This document shows, in pieces, positions 16,052 to 27,690 of a DNA stretch of 64,000 nucleotides. The DNA is taken from positions 9,744,001 through 9,808,000 of the forward strand of contig CM065296.1 of assembly GCA_032871835.1 (NCBI GenBank). The letters run 5' to 3'. Origin of the DNA: Dipteronia dyeriana. Taxonomy: Eukaryota > Streptophyta > Magnoliopsida > Sapindales > Sapindaceae. Position 1 is the first letter of the stretch. Every line of letters begins with the position of its first letter. Both the position numbers and the translations under genes were made by a program. Below the pieces are notes generated by a model. That model was not told the DNA's origin. It searched no databases and saw nothing but the letters and a program-made list of their open reading frames with translations.

Positions 16052-16605
16052 AAGCAGGGAAAAACATGAAGTGGGACCAAGACAACGAGTAGGTCTTCCA
16101 GTCGTTAAATAAGTACCTAGCCAGCCCACCGTTGTTAGTTAAACCGAAACCTAGAAAAGAGCTTTAGATCTACCTAGCTGTATATGAGACAACAGTGAGT
16201 GGTGCCCTGGTTAAAGAATGTGGAGATGGGGTTCAACGACCTATCTACTATGTGAGCCACGCTTTAACCAAGTCAGAGAAAAATTACACTATTCTGGAGA
16301 AGCTCGCTTTCACCTTGGTGACCTCAGTAAGGATGCTTCGTCCTTATTTCTAGGCTAATACGATCACGGTAGTGACTGATCAGCCTCTCCGCTAGTTCTT
16401 TCAAAGGCCTGACATATCCGGGAGGTTAGTATTCTAGGCTCCTGAACTCACTCAGTTCGACATAGAGTACAAGGCAAGGACTACCATCAAGGCCCAAGCG
16501 TTTGCATATTTTATGGCTAAATTCTCAACTCTTTCTGATCCCGATACCTCCGTAAACCCGGATCCAATCCCTCCAAAAGGATGGCGAGCTTAGTGACTGG
16601 CCAAC
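16052..16605 (+). pseudogene. First (gypsy-type) RNase H domain of the Tat element
   Basis: RNase H removes the RNA template during reverse transcription. The frame from about 16070 reads MKWDQDNE, SLNKYLASPPLLVKPKP, IYLAVYETTVSGALVKE, RPIYYVSHALTKSEKNYT, LEKLAFTLVTS, TVVTDQPLR, RPDISGRLV and QFDIEYKARTTIKAQAFA. At least five in-frame stops interrupt it, at positions where the family has Gln or Trp (for example F-stop-AP for the usual KWAPEL). The C-terminal linker ends LVTGQ at 16604, where the Athila-like element is inserted. The upstream RT is deleted. Confidence 0.85.
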
Positions 16606-17877
16606 TGACACGTCTTAAAGAAATGTTCCTACTCCCAAGTATAAGAGTGTCATAGTAATAAATTAACCGGTAAGACCGGGTCGAATTATAGGGAGGTTGT
16701 TCACTTGTCCTTGTAGAATTAATTATCTAGATTAATTAATGTAAATCAATTAAAATTAATACTGGGGCTAAGGGATCCACTGTTGGTAATTCGAATATGA
16801 TCCAATTATTAATATTTAGTCCAGATTAATGGGATGATATTCCACTCCACTGACCACTCTTTGATAGATGTGGGTAAAAGTACTCATTGTGCTAGACAAC
16901 ATCTGTCTTTCTACAGTGAGTCAAAACTCCACAAAGATTAGATGAGATAAACCACTCTCTGATAGATATGGGTAAAAGTACTCACTGTGCTAGACAAAAT
17001 CTGTCTGTCTACAGTGAGTCAAAAACTCCATAAAGATCAGAGGGGAGACACCACTCTTTGATAAATATAGGTAAAAGTACCCTATGTGCTAGACAATACC
17101 TGTCTATCTACAATGAGTCAAAAACTCTACAAAGATCAGAGGGGAGAAAGCATAAAAATAATAAACTTACCATAATTGGATCATATTTTCCATACCAACA
17201 GTATCACCTTTGGCCTTAACTATATAAAATTAGCTAGACATAATTTAACTAGAAAATAACTATTTTATTTAAACTGAGAATTTGAGAACAAAAGAGAGAG
17301 AATTTCACAAATCTAATATCAGATTTGGATTCAGAATATGAAAATTAAAGGGAAGAGGCCCCATATTTATACAAAATACGGATGAAAATTGACCAACGGA
17401 TGAATTTAGAATGGAGCGTCCAGATTCTGCCACGTCATCAGTGAACAGTGACAGTGAACAGTGAACAGTGTCAGTAAACAGTGAACATTGATAGTAAACA
17501 GTAACTCATTCGTGAAGTGAATAGTGAACAGTGACGGTGAACAGTAACACATCCATGAAGTGAATAGTGAACAATGAACAGTGAAAGTCAGCTGTGAACA
17601 GTGAATAGTCAAAATTATAAAAATACCCTTCATGGCTTTCCTAAGGTTTTTGACGTTCTAAACTTGAAAACGATGTTTGTTTTGCCATCTGACTTCTCCA
17701 TGATTCTGAATTGATTGAATTACCTCTGAAATACAAAGAAAAATACACCGATTACTACACAACACATTTATTTAAGCGAGCGAACGAAATTATGTCTAAA
17801 TTGGGGAATTAATCATATTGGAAGTATAAAATGATGATATTATCCCTTAGTACACATACACTTTTTAGTGTTAATCA
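16606..17877 (-). repeat. 3' LTR of the Athila-like element
   Basis: Contains three about 98-bp tandem units starting near 16853, 16951 and 17050 (accactctNtgatagatrtgg...aaagatYaga) and, at about 17430-17610, a dense array of agtgaacagt motifs. On the element strand it starts TGATTAACAC, preceded by a purine-rich tract (GGTTGGGGGTG, about 17878-17888). Confidence 0.9.
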
Positions 17878-20103
17878 CACCCCCAACCAGCTTATTGCTA
17901 GTCCCTAGCAATTAAAGCAAAAATAGTAAAAACTTAAATTCAAATATCTAAACTACCAAATAGACAAACTCTCCCATACCTCTTTTTTCACCCTTTGACA
18001 GCCAGTCGTCAATTGAGTAATCAATTCAACTTTCTTATGCTCAATAAAGATCAACACAATAACTATGAGATTCAATTGAAATCAAACAATATTTTTATTC
18101 CGAAATCTCATCAGGGCTTCTTCCTTAGGCAGTAGTTTTATTATTTTTATTTTTTTTTATTTTTTTTAATATAACAAAATTGGAAACAAACATTCCATAT
18201 TTAATCCATGTAGCGAGCTTTAGGCCAATGACTCCCAAACCAGTTGGCTTTAGGGCATTAAGTGTTAAAACACTCCTACGGGCTTAATTACTTGGATTGC
18301 AGATGTTTTTTTTATTTTAGTACAATTCCCTTAAGCTTTCTCTTTAACCCGTGTAACGAGCTTTGGGTCAATGACTCCCAAACCAGTTGGTCTTAGGGCA
18401 TTAGGTGTTGAAACACCCCTCAAACTTCATTGCTCGAGTTAAAGATGCTACGAAACTGCACTTTATTCTTATCCAGACTCCACCATTTTACGCGAACACT
18501 CTATGCTTACTGAGGCATGAGGCCCGGCTACTAAGTAAGAGTTTTGGCACAACACACAAAATTATTATTATTATTATTATTACTATATATATTTTTAAAC
18601 AAGACCACTGTCTTTGGTTGTTACCCTTGAATGATGTTTCAGAACTAAATATCGTAAAATCTCAACTTACTGCACATAACCACGTGTCAATGTGCGAGTG
18701 TGTCTATAATAGTTTGAAAAATTTCTCAAGGTGACTTAATGAACAAAAGGATTAGTCAATGATATCATAATGGAGAGCTTATAAATCTAAATAGTTAGAA
18801 GAGAGGAAAAATGCATCAGAACTATAAAGATACGTCTCAGAAGTATCTAAAAGATCTCTTTACTCGGCCATATTTACAAGAAAATAAAATGGTGAGAAGT
18901 TAGTTTTTTTTTGAAAAACAAAAGTTAATGAATCTTTTATCCCCTCCCCCCAACCAGAACTAGACATTGTCCCCAATGTCATTAGAAAGAGGTAAGGTTT
19001 AGAAAATATCACCTGAACAACTTGAAAGACAACAAAATCCTGCAAAACAACAAAAGAAATACAAAATATAGGAAAATAAAATGCACAAAAATCATGGGAC
19101 AATCACAAACTGAGATTCAGATCAATTTTGCATTTCTTGTTCTCTTCATCAATGGATCAATCAATTTTGGAGGTTGAAGGATCTGGCTCATAATTGAAAG
19201 CTTGTAACTGGTCAATCAGCTTATGAGGACTTGAAGCAGAGATAAAGATAATAAAAAGATAATAAAAACAAAAGGATATTTACTCGTAGTTGTAATTGTG
19301 GCTCACATCTTCCTCTGGTTTTACGTCCAGAAATGGTTTCAATGCCCTCTATGGGTCGAGGATATGCTTCCCATCCAATTTTCTTATAAATTGGTAAACA
19401 GGGTCTTTTAAAGTCAGATTCCCAAGACTATAATGTGCATGTTCTTTTTGAAATCGTGGTCATAATCGGTCAATTGCCATTTGCACATATCCAAGAGTTG
19501 TTAGGATATTATCTAATGACTCCCTACGCAAACCATGCCTAATGAATAAAATTTTATCTTCTCGATTATTAGACACCATTCCTAAAGAACGACAACGTGT
19601 GTTGCAAGTTGTACGTGCACATATGTGACAAGTAACCCCTAACTTCTTAGCTCTTCATTTTTTTGCCAGGTTACTTATTCCAAAACCAGGCATGTAAGAA
19701 ATAAATGAAGCAGTAGACTCACCTGCTAGACGTACCTTAGCTTCGATCAACCAGCGAATTTCAACATGAATGTTGTTTATCATCAGTAAGCGTAATCTTT
19801 CGGAACGTGCTTTGTAAATTTTTTTCAGAGCATTTTGGAGTAACTATGGAAAATGTTTTCGCAGGTTTGTGAAAATTTCATCCATGTCTTGTTTTGGGGA
19901 TTAGTTATTTGGAAAACTGAATTAAACTGACTTGAATTGTCACGGAGTACCGTTATCCGCCACTTAACCGGGGTTATATAGTAAAACACACCAAGCAAAA
20001 ATTGAACCTAGAAATTAATCCTGTAAAAATTCAAAACATAAAAGCAAACAAAAACAAAAATAATAATTGCAAACACCAATAAAGTCAAAAGCAAAAGATT
20101 TAT
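17878..20103 (-). other. Non-coding 3' region of the Athila-like element
   Basis: About 2.2 kb lies between the integrase stop and the 3' LTR. Athila elements often carry an env-like ORF here. I see only short frames without membrane-protein features, plus two copies of a 'gagctttRggYcaatgactcccaaaccagttgg' block (about 18208 and 18358) and an (ATT)n tract near 18562-18580. The region may hold a decayed extra ORF. Confidence 0.6.
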
Positions 20104-21354
20104 TTACTCACCTTTGTCAGAAAGGACGGCAAAGTATTTTTGAAAATCTGTATTTTCTAAGAATGGTTTCACACGTTGTCCATTTATTTTAAACACGTTA
20201 CCATTCTTAGGATTCTCAATGTCGAGGGCACCATATGGATACACGTGTTTCACAACAAATGGACCACTCCATTTTGATTTCAATTTGCCAGGAAATATAT
20301 GAAGTCAAGAATTATAAAGCAAAACTTTTTGACCAACTTCAAATGATCTTCTTAGAATTCGTCTATCATGAAAGGTTTTAGATTTTTCTTTAAGAATTTT
20401 TGCATTTTCGTACGCATCATTTCTTAATTCTTCAAGTTCATTTATTTGCAACTTGCGCAATTCACCAGCATCATTTAGGTTAGAATTGAAAACTTTAATG
20501 ACCCAATATGTTTTTTTCTCAAGTTCAACAGGTACGTGGCAAGGTTTTCCATAAACTAAACGATAAGGATACATACCCAAATATGTTTTGAATGCAGTGT
20601 GGTAAGCCCAAAGTGCAACATTTAGTCTAAAAGATCAATCTTTTTGATCAGGGTTAACCGTTTTCTGCAAGATATATTTTATCTCCCTATTTGCTAACTC
20701 AACTTGACCACTTGTTTGAGGGTGATATGGTGTAGCAATTTTGTGTGTGACTCCATATTTATTTATTAAAGACTCAAAAGGTTTGTTACAAAAGTATTTG
20801 CCTCCATCACTGATAATGCCTCGAAGGATTCCAAATTGACTCAAAATATTTTCCTTTAAAAACTTGATCACTGTTTTGTGATCATTATTTCGACAAGGAA
20901 TTTCCTCGACCCATTTTGACACATAATCAACGGCAACCAAAATGTACAAAAATCCAAATGATGGTGGAAATGGATCCATAAAATCAATTCCCCAACAATC
21001 AAATATTTCAATGACAAGAATGGGGTTTGAATGCATCATGTTTTGCTTGGAAATTGATCCTAACTTTAGACAATTTTCACAGGTTTTACAGAATGCATGT
21101 GCGTCTTTAAACAAGGTGGGCCAATAAAATCCACACTGTAAGATTTTTGCAGCCGTTTTCTTTGACGAAAAATGACCACCACATGCTTCAGAATGACAAA
21201 ATTCAATGACACTACTTACCTCATTGCCTGGAATACACTGTCGAACAATTTGATCAGGACAATACTTGAATAAGTACGGGTCATCCCAGTAAAAAAGTTT
21301 TACCTCGGTCAAAAATTTCTTTTTGTCCTGTGCATTCCAATCGAGTGGCATCAT
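20104..21354 (-). pseudogene. Integrase of the Athila-like element
   Basis: Integrase inserts the cDNA into host DNA. The N-terminal zinc-binding pattern is visible as H...ACGGH with CKTC later. The catalytic core shows WGIDFMDPF (Asp), IISDGGKYF (Asp) and GQVELANREIKY (Glu), so the DD35E triad is kept. After a stop near 20634 the frame continues through [34 protein letters not shown], then a TGA, then PGKLKSKWSGPF, and ends DKGE at 20104. At least two in-frame stops disable it. Confidence 0.9.
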
Positions 21355-22029
21355 TCATGTTGCAAGATAATTAACAATGTCAACATACCAAGGCAAAGTT
21401 GTGATAGAGAATAAAAGATCATCAGGAAAAGAATCATTGATGGGTGCTTTATCAAATGACAACTCAGTGGTGAGTCGTGATAAATGGTCTGCAACGACAT
21501 TTTCAGCACCCTTTTTGTCCTTGATTGTGAGTTTAAATTCTTGTAGCAACAAAATCCAATGAATCAATCTTGGCTTTGCATCATGTTTAGACATTAAATA
21601 CTTCAAAGTAGTGTGATCAGTAAAAACAATGGTTGAAGCGCCAATCAAGTATGACCAAAATTTATCCAATGCAAATATCACATCAAGTAATTCTTTCTCA
21701 GTGGTGGTGTAATTCATTTGTGCACTATTCAAATTTTTACTTGCGTAATAAATCACAAAAGGCTTACATTCTCTTCTCTGTCCTAAGACAACTCCAACAG
21801 CAAAATCACTCGCATCACACGTCAATTCAAAAGGCAATGACCAATCAGGGGATTGCATGATAGGAGCAGATGTTAAAAGGTTAATTATCTTTTTAAAGGA
21901 CTCTTGACACTCTTGTGTCCATTCAAACTTTGCATCTTTTAATAAGAGGTTACAAAGTGGTTTAGATATGACACTGAAATCTTTAATAAACCTCCTATAA
22001 AATCCTGCATGCCCTAAAAATGTCTGCAC
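21355..22029 (-). pseudogene. RT C-terminus and RNase H of the Athila-like element
   Basis: Opens with the RT tail ([16 protein letters not shown]), then the RNase H core with [12 protein letters not shown] (Asp), TTEKELL (Glu), [10 protein letters not shown] (Asp) and [11 protein letters not shown] (Asp). All four metal-binding acidic residues are therefore visible. The frame is open for 224 codons and runs into the integrase with a stop between them. Confidence 0.9.
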
Positions 22030-22660
22030 ATCTTTGACTGTTTATGGTGATGGTAACTTTGAAATGACTTCAATTTTTGCCTTATCAACCTCGATTCCTT
22101 TAGATGACACAACATGACCCAAAACAATTCCAGATATGGTCATATAATGACAATTTTCCCAGTTAAGCACAAATCCTTTTTCTATGCAACGTTTCAAGAC
22201 TCTTTCCAAATTATTTAGACATTCATCAAAAGAATTCCCAAACACAGTTATTTCATCCATAAAGACCTCTAAACAATGTTCAATCATGTCACTAAATTGC
22301 TTAGCATGCATCGTTGAAATGTGGCCGGAGCATTACACAAACCAAATGACATTCTTCTAAATGCAAAGGTTCCAAAGGGACATGTGAATATGGTTTTTTC
22401 TTGGTCTTCTAATGCAATGGGAATTTGATAGTATCCTTAATACCCATCAAGAAAGCAGTAGTAGAGATATCCTGCTACTCTTTCTAAAATTTGGTCAATG
22501 AATGGAAGAGGAAAATGATCATTTCTAGAGGCATCATTTAATTTTCTATAATCAATGCACATGCGCCAACTAGATGGAATACGAGTTGAAATTAACTCAC
22601 TCTTTTCATTTTTAATAATAGTGATTCCAATTTTTTTTGGCACAACTTATGTAGGACTCA
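22030..22660 (-). pseudogene. Reverse transcriptase of the Athila-like element
   Basis: Pieces in several frames read SSWRMCIDYRKLNDASRNDHFPLPFIDQILERVAG, FLDGY-stop-GYYQIPIALEDQEKT, PFGTFAFRRMSFGLCNAPATFQRCM, and after a frame shift DMIEHCLEVFMDEITVFG. The usual F/Y-x-D-D catalytic box is FMDE here, with the second Asp changed to Glu. A TAA replaces the Ser after FLDGY. The enzyme would be inactive. Confidence 0.88.
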
Positions 22661-22847
22661 CCCACTTACTATCAGAGATAGGGTAGGTAATTCACACATC
22701 AAGTAATTTAAGGACTTTGATCTTGAAAACTTCTTTCATGTGTGGGTCAAGTCTTCTTTGGGGTTGTCGATATGTTTTAGCATTTTCCTCTAAATTTATT
22801 CGATGTGAACAAATCAATGGGTTAATACCTTTCAAATCTTTCAAAGT

Positions 22848-24060
22848 CTAACCAATTGCATTCTTATTTTTCTTTAAAACATGTAACAACTTACCTTCTT
22901 GCTCTTCTGTGAGGTTAGAAGAGATTACCACTGGGTAGGTCTGGTTGTCACTAAGGTAAGCATATTTAAGTCCTTCTGGTAAGGGCTTCAAATCCAGTTG
23001 AGGTGCTTTTTCTTCTGGCACGTCATCTGTTTGTTCCAATTCTTCAAAATCTGAAGTGTCTCCTTCTTCTTCGACAACCTGCAAACAATCATCAAGATGT
23101 GAATGCATGCTTGACTCAGGTGAATTGATCAAACAAATTTTAGATGAGTTAAAAGAATCCTTTTGAACATGATCTTCAACAATGGTTTCAATAATGTCTA
23201 CATCTTCATCTTCATTTTCATCATCAAATGGTTCTTTAGACATGTTAAAAACAGTAAGCTTAATTTCCATATTTTCAAAAGCCATGCTCATTATTCCATT
23301 CCTGCAATTAATCATGGCATTAGCAGTAGCCAAAAATGGCCGGCCCAATATAACAGGAATTGATTTGTGCTCATTAACAACATGTTGTGTTTCCAAGATA
23401 ATAAAATCTACTGGGTAGATAAATTTATCGACTTGTACTAACACATCTTCCACTATTTCTTTTGTTATTTTAATTGACTTATTAGCAAGACAAAGTGTGG
23501 TTGAAGTTGGCTTTAACTCACCAAGTTTAAGTAGCTGATAAACTGAGTATGGGAGCAAATTTACACTAGCACCTAGGTCAAGTAAAGCATGCTCAATTTT
23601 ACAGTTACCGATTATACAGGAAATAGTAGGACAACCAGGATCTTTATATTTCAAAACATTTTTGTTGCAAAGAATGAAACTTACCTGTTCAGCTATAAAG
23701 GCTTTCTTTCTTACCTGATGCTTCCTTTTCACAGTGCACATATCCTTCAAAAATTTGGCATAGGAAGGTACCTGTTTGCTTGCGTCCAACAAAGGGATAT
23801 TGATCTATACCTGTGTGAAAATTTCAAAAATCTCTAGGGGATACATCAATTTCTGTGAATTTTTAAGAGCTAGAGGATATGGAAGTGTAGGTGAGGATTC
23901 AATTATTTTTTCGTTAACAGTGGTTTCATCAACCCCTTCCTTACCATTGGAAAATGACTCATCATCATTTTTACCAGATTCAAGAATAGGTTTTTCGATG
24001 ACCTTACCACTACGAAGAGTGATAATTGATTTGACATGATCTGGGCATTGGTTATTATCA
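22848..24060 (-). pseudogene. Aspartic protease region of the Athila-like element
   Basis: A spacer first reads SIITLRSGKVIEKPI and IFEIFTQV. After an in-frame TAG (expected Gln) it continues with INIPLLDASKQVPSYAKFLKDMCTV. The protease core is HALLDLGASVNLLPYSVYQLL, where DLGAS takes the place of the retroviral DT/SG, as is normal for Athila-type proteases. A second conserved motif is VILGRPFLATANAMI. An acidic tail (DDENEDEDVD, EEEGDTSDFEELEQTDDVPEE) precedes the RT. The 314-codon block 22848-23792 is open. Confidence 0.88.
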
Positions 24061-24071
24061 CAGGAACTTGA

Positions 24072-25509
24072 CTAACTCTTGGGATTTGGTTGTGGTTGAG
24101 ATGGAAACTTACCTTTTTCGTGTGTGGTGAGTGTAGAAGCAATCTTTACCAAAGTATCTTTAACATCTATCAAGGTTTGTGCAGTTTGGCTGTTAATGGA
24201 TTCTTGCTTCTCAATGAATGAGTGCAAAGTGTCTTCAAGGTTTTTCCTAGATGGCGGGACATAAGACCCATAACCTTGAGGGTTTTGGAAATTTTGGTGT
24301 GTTTGTGGATGTGATGAACCTGGTGGTTGTGAAGACTGGGCTTGATTGTTGTTCCTCCAACTAAAATTTGGGTGATTTCTCCAACCAGGATTGTAGGTTT
24401 GTGAATCTGGGTTGGAATTTGGCTTGTTAAAAGTGCGCAAAACATTGGCTTGTTCATGAAGGCAATCTTTTATGGCTGGCAATCTTTTATGAGTGATATG
24501 ATCATCAGAATCACATACATGGCATGCAATTTCTTGTACAGATTTTACATGTTCACTCTTTTTAGTTTCTAAAGCTTCAACTTTCCTAGCTAGGTTGAAG
24601 GTCATGGTCTTTCCTAAGATTGTAAATGCCTCCACTTGATGGAGATGGTTGTGGTTTGCTCATGGATTTATAGGAACCAATGGTGTCCCAATTTTGAGCA
24701 CTTTCGGCGATATGGTCAAGATAGTCAAGTGCTTCTTCGGGATTTTTGTCACTGAAATCCCCATTACACACCATTTCAATGACTTGTCTACTTTGGGGTG
24801 TGATTCCCTCATAAAAATGTGACACTATCCTCCATGTTTCAAAACCGTGATATGGACAGATATTTAACAACTCTTTGAACCTATCCCAACATTGGTAAAG
24901 TGTTTCCCCAGGTTTTTGGATAAATGAAGTGATTTGCCTCTTAAGAGAGTTTGTTCTATGAGGTGGAAAAAATTTCTTTAAGAACTGTTGTTGCATGTCA
25001 TTCCAAGTTTGGATTGATCCTGACTTAAGGTTTTGTAACCAAGTTTTAGCTTTATCTTTTAAGGAAAAAGGGAAAAACTTAAGCCTGATTATATCCATGC
25101 TAACATTTTGGTCAGTGCATGTGTTACAGACTTCCTCAAACTCCCTAAGATGCAAATATGGGTTTTCAGATTCAAGACCGTGAAAATTGGGTAAAAGTTG
25201 AATGATTCCCAGTTTAAAATTAAAGTGTGTTGCATTTAGTGAGAACACTATGCATGAAGGTGCTCCAGTACGTGTGGGATTCATATAGTCTCTAAGAGTT
25301 CTAGGTGGATTTGGGTTAATGTGTTGGTCAAGGTCAACATAAGGCGGATGGTTGCTATGTTGAGATATGTTGTCAAGGTTGTCTAAAAGGTTCTCGGCTT
25401 GGTTTCCTGTTGGATGTCTATGTGGGTTTTCAGCCATGTTGTTGGTGAATGTTGATGATTGTGATCTCCTAATTAATTTACTACTAGATGTTCGAGACCA
25501 ACGTCTCAT
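24072..25509 (-). pseudogene. Gag of the Athila-like element, frameshifted
   Basis: Gag forms the virus-like particle. The capsid part (25509-24586) has FHGLESENPYLHLREFEEVC, FPFSLKDKAKTWLQNL, FLKKFFPPHRTNSLKRQI and HGFETWRIVSHFYEGI, all typical of this gag family. Near 24590 the frame shifts at DLQP, and the tail goes on in another frame (24635-24072) with a zinc-knuckle-like CHVCDSDDHITHKR, whose last Cys is Arg. A Gln/Asn/Pro-rich stretch and a QTLIDVKDTLVKI helix follow. Stop at 24072. Confidence 0.88.
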
Positions 25510-25988
25510 ACAAATTTAATGAGGGTTCATGGAGATGAAATACACAAAAATGAAGAAAATAAAAGAAAAAGTGATAAAAATAACAAGATGCAAAATTCTA
25601 GGGGTGTAAATGCAAATATATACAAGTATTGGGGTAAAAGTGCAAATAATTATAAATATAAGGAAAAAAGAAAAAATGTGATAATTACAGGGACTGATAT
25701 GTAAAAAAAATGAAAAATAAAATGATCTATATGCAAATACAAACTAGATCTAAAAAATTAAAAAAAAAAGTTGAAGGACTAAAATGCAAAAAATGTGATT
25801 AATGATTACAAGTGTTTTTTTTTTTTTAAGTGGATGAAGTTTTATGATTGAGATGAGTGATGCAAAATGAATACAAAACAAGAACAAAGAAGATAGAAAA
25901 AAAATAGCAAAACTAAAATAAAATTAAAAAGAAATTACATCTACAAAGAAAAGACGGACTTACTTCCCCGTCAGTGGCACCAAAAACT
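25510..25988 (-). other. Leader and primer-binding region of the Athila-like element
   Basis: An A-rich untranslated leader lies between the 5' LTR and gag. The primer-binding site is the first 10-25 bases inside the LTR (about 25963-25984), reading TGGTGCCACTGACGGGGA on the minus strand. No gene is present. Confidence 0.65.
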
Positions 25989-27272
25989 TGACACGTCCTA
26001 AAGAAGTGTTCCTATTCCCAAGTATAAGAGTGTCATAGTAATAAATTAACCGGTAAGACCGGGTCGAACCACATGGAGGTTGTTCACTTGTCCTTGTAGA
26101 ATTAATTATATAGATTAATTAATAAGCTTGTTATAAAAATGTAAATCAATTAAAATTAATACTGGAGGTAAGGGATTCACTGTTGGTAATTCGAATATGA
26201 TCCAATTATTAATATTTAGTCCAGATTAATGGGATGGTATTCCACTCCACTGACCACTCTCTGATAGATGTGGGTAAAAATACTCACTGTGCTAGACAAC
26301 ATCTGTCTGTCTACAGTGAGTCAAAACTCCACAAAGATTAGAGGGGATAAATCACTCTCTGATAGATATGGGTAAAAGTACTCACTGTGCTCACTGTGCT
26401 AGACAATATCTGTCTGTCTACAGTGAGTCAAAAACTCCACAAAGATCAGAGGGGAGAAATCACTCTCTGATAAATATGGGTAAAAGTACCCATTGTGGTA
26501 GATAATATCTGTCTATCTACAATGAGTCAAAAACTCTACAAAGATCAGATGGGAGAAAGCATAAAAATAATAAAATTACCATAATTGGATTATATTTTCC
26601 ATACCAACAGTATCACCTTTGGCCCTAGCTATATAAAATTAGCCAGACATAATTTTACTAGAAAATAGCTATTTTATTTAAACTGAGAATTTGAGAACAA
26701 AAGAGAGAGAATTTCACAAATCTAATATCAGATTTGGATTCAGAATATGAAAATTAGAGGAGAGACCCTCTATTTATACAAAATACGGATGAAAATTGAC
26801 CATCGGCTGAATTTAGAATGGAGCGTCTAGATTCCGCCACGTCATCAGTGAACAGTGACAGTGAACAGTAACTCATCCGTGAAGTGAACAGTGACATTGA
26901 ACAGTGAACAATGATAGTGACCAGTAACACATCCGTGAAGTGAATAGTGAACAGTGAACAGTGAAAAGTCAACTGTGAACAGTGAAAAGTCAACTGTGAA
27001 CAGTGAATAGTTAAAATTATAAAAATGCCCTTTATGGCCTTCCTAAGGTTTTTGACGTTCTAAACTTTATGATGTTTGTTTTGCCATCTGACTTCTCCAT
27101 GATTCTGAATTGATCGAATTATCTCTGAAATACAAAGAAAAACACACTGCTACACAACATATTTATTTAAGTGGGCGAACGAAATCATATCTAAATTGGG
27201 GAATTAATCATATTGGAAGTGTAAAATGATGATATTATCGCTTAGTAAATATATGCTTTTCAGTGTTAATCA
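25989..27272 (-). repeat. 5' LTR of the Athila-like element
   Basis: Matches 16606-17877 along its whole length with scattered changes. It carries the same about 98-bp tandem units (from about 26253) and the agtgaacagt array (about 26845-27010). A short duplication, ctcactgtg, is unique to this copy near 26385. Confidence 0.9.
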
Positions 27273-27690
27273 CTAGCTAACCGAGAGGTCTGGATCCTCT
27301 ATACTGATGGAGCATCTGGTCAAACAGGTAGTGAAACAGGCATTGTTCTAATTGATCCAGAAAAAAACGAAACGTTGCCATTGCTTCAGGTTTGAGTTCA
27401 AGGCCACCAATAATGAAGTAGAGTATTAAGCCCTCATAGCCGGGATGAGAGTAGCTGTTGAATTAAGGGCTGACTACCTCCATGTGAAGAGTGATTCCCA
27501 GCTTGTCATTAATCAGGTCACCGAGTTGTACCAGGCCAAGGGTGACAATAACAGCTTACCTCAGGTTGGTCGAGCAACTCAAGGCCCAGTTGAAGGGGTT
27601 CAAGATAGATCAGATTTCTCGCCAAGATAATCATCGAGTAGACATCCTAGCCAATATAGCTATTAATAGGGGATAGACCCTACCCAAAGG
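27273..27690 (+). pseudogene. Second RNase H (aRH type) of the Tat element
   Basis: Reads VWILYTDGASG (first Asp), GSETGIVLIDPE, FEFKATNNE, MRVAVELRADYLHVKSDSQLVINQV (Asp), YLRLVEQLKAQLKGF and DNHRVDILANIAI (last Asp), spread over two frames with a TAA after EY and several shifts. A second RNase H of this kind downstream of the normal one is diagnostic for Tat-lineage elements. It directly abuts the Athila-like insertion at 27272. Confidence 0.88.

Larger units (their letters stand above)
16606..27272 (-). mobile_element. Athila-like Ty3/gypsy retrotransposon nested in the Tat element
   Basis: Two LTRs of about 1.27-1.28 kb (16606-17877 and 25989-27272) bound a minus-strand gag-protease-RT-RNase H-integrase order. 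The ends are TGACACG...TTAATCA in + orientation. The flanks CCAAC and CTAGC match at three of five bases, so the target-site duplication is decayed or different. The primer-binding region just inside the right LTR (TGGTGCCACTGACGGGGA on the minus strand) resembles the site usual in Athila elements. The gag shape, DLGAS protease and long non-coding 3' region fit the Athila lineage. It lies between the two RNase H domains of the Tat element, so it is the younger insertion. All frames are broken. Confidence 0.92.

Noticed and set aside
17430..17610. CRISPR-like array of agtgaacagt units
   Set aside because: It is a plant LTR-internal short repeat with no spacer structure, and CRISPR arrays are not expected in plant nuclear DNA.
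23163..24039. Plus-strand open frames over the Athila protease region
   Set aside because: They are shadows of the minus-strand gag-pol coding sequence.
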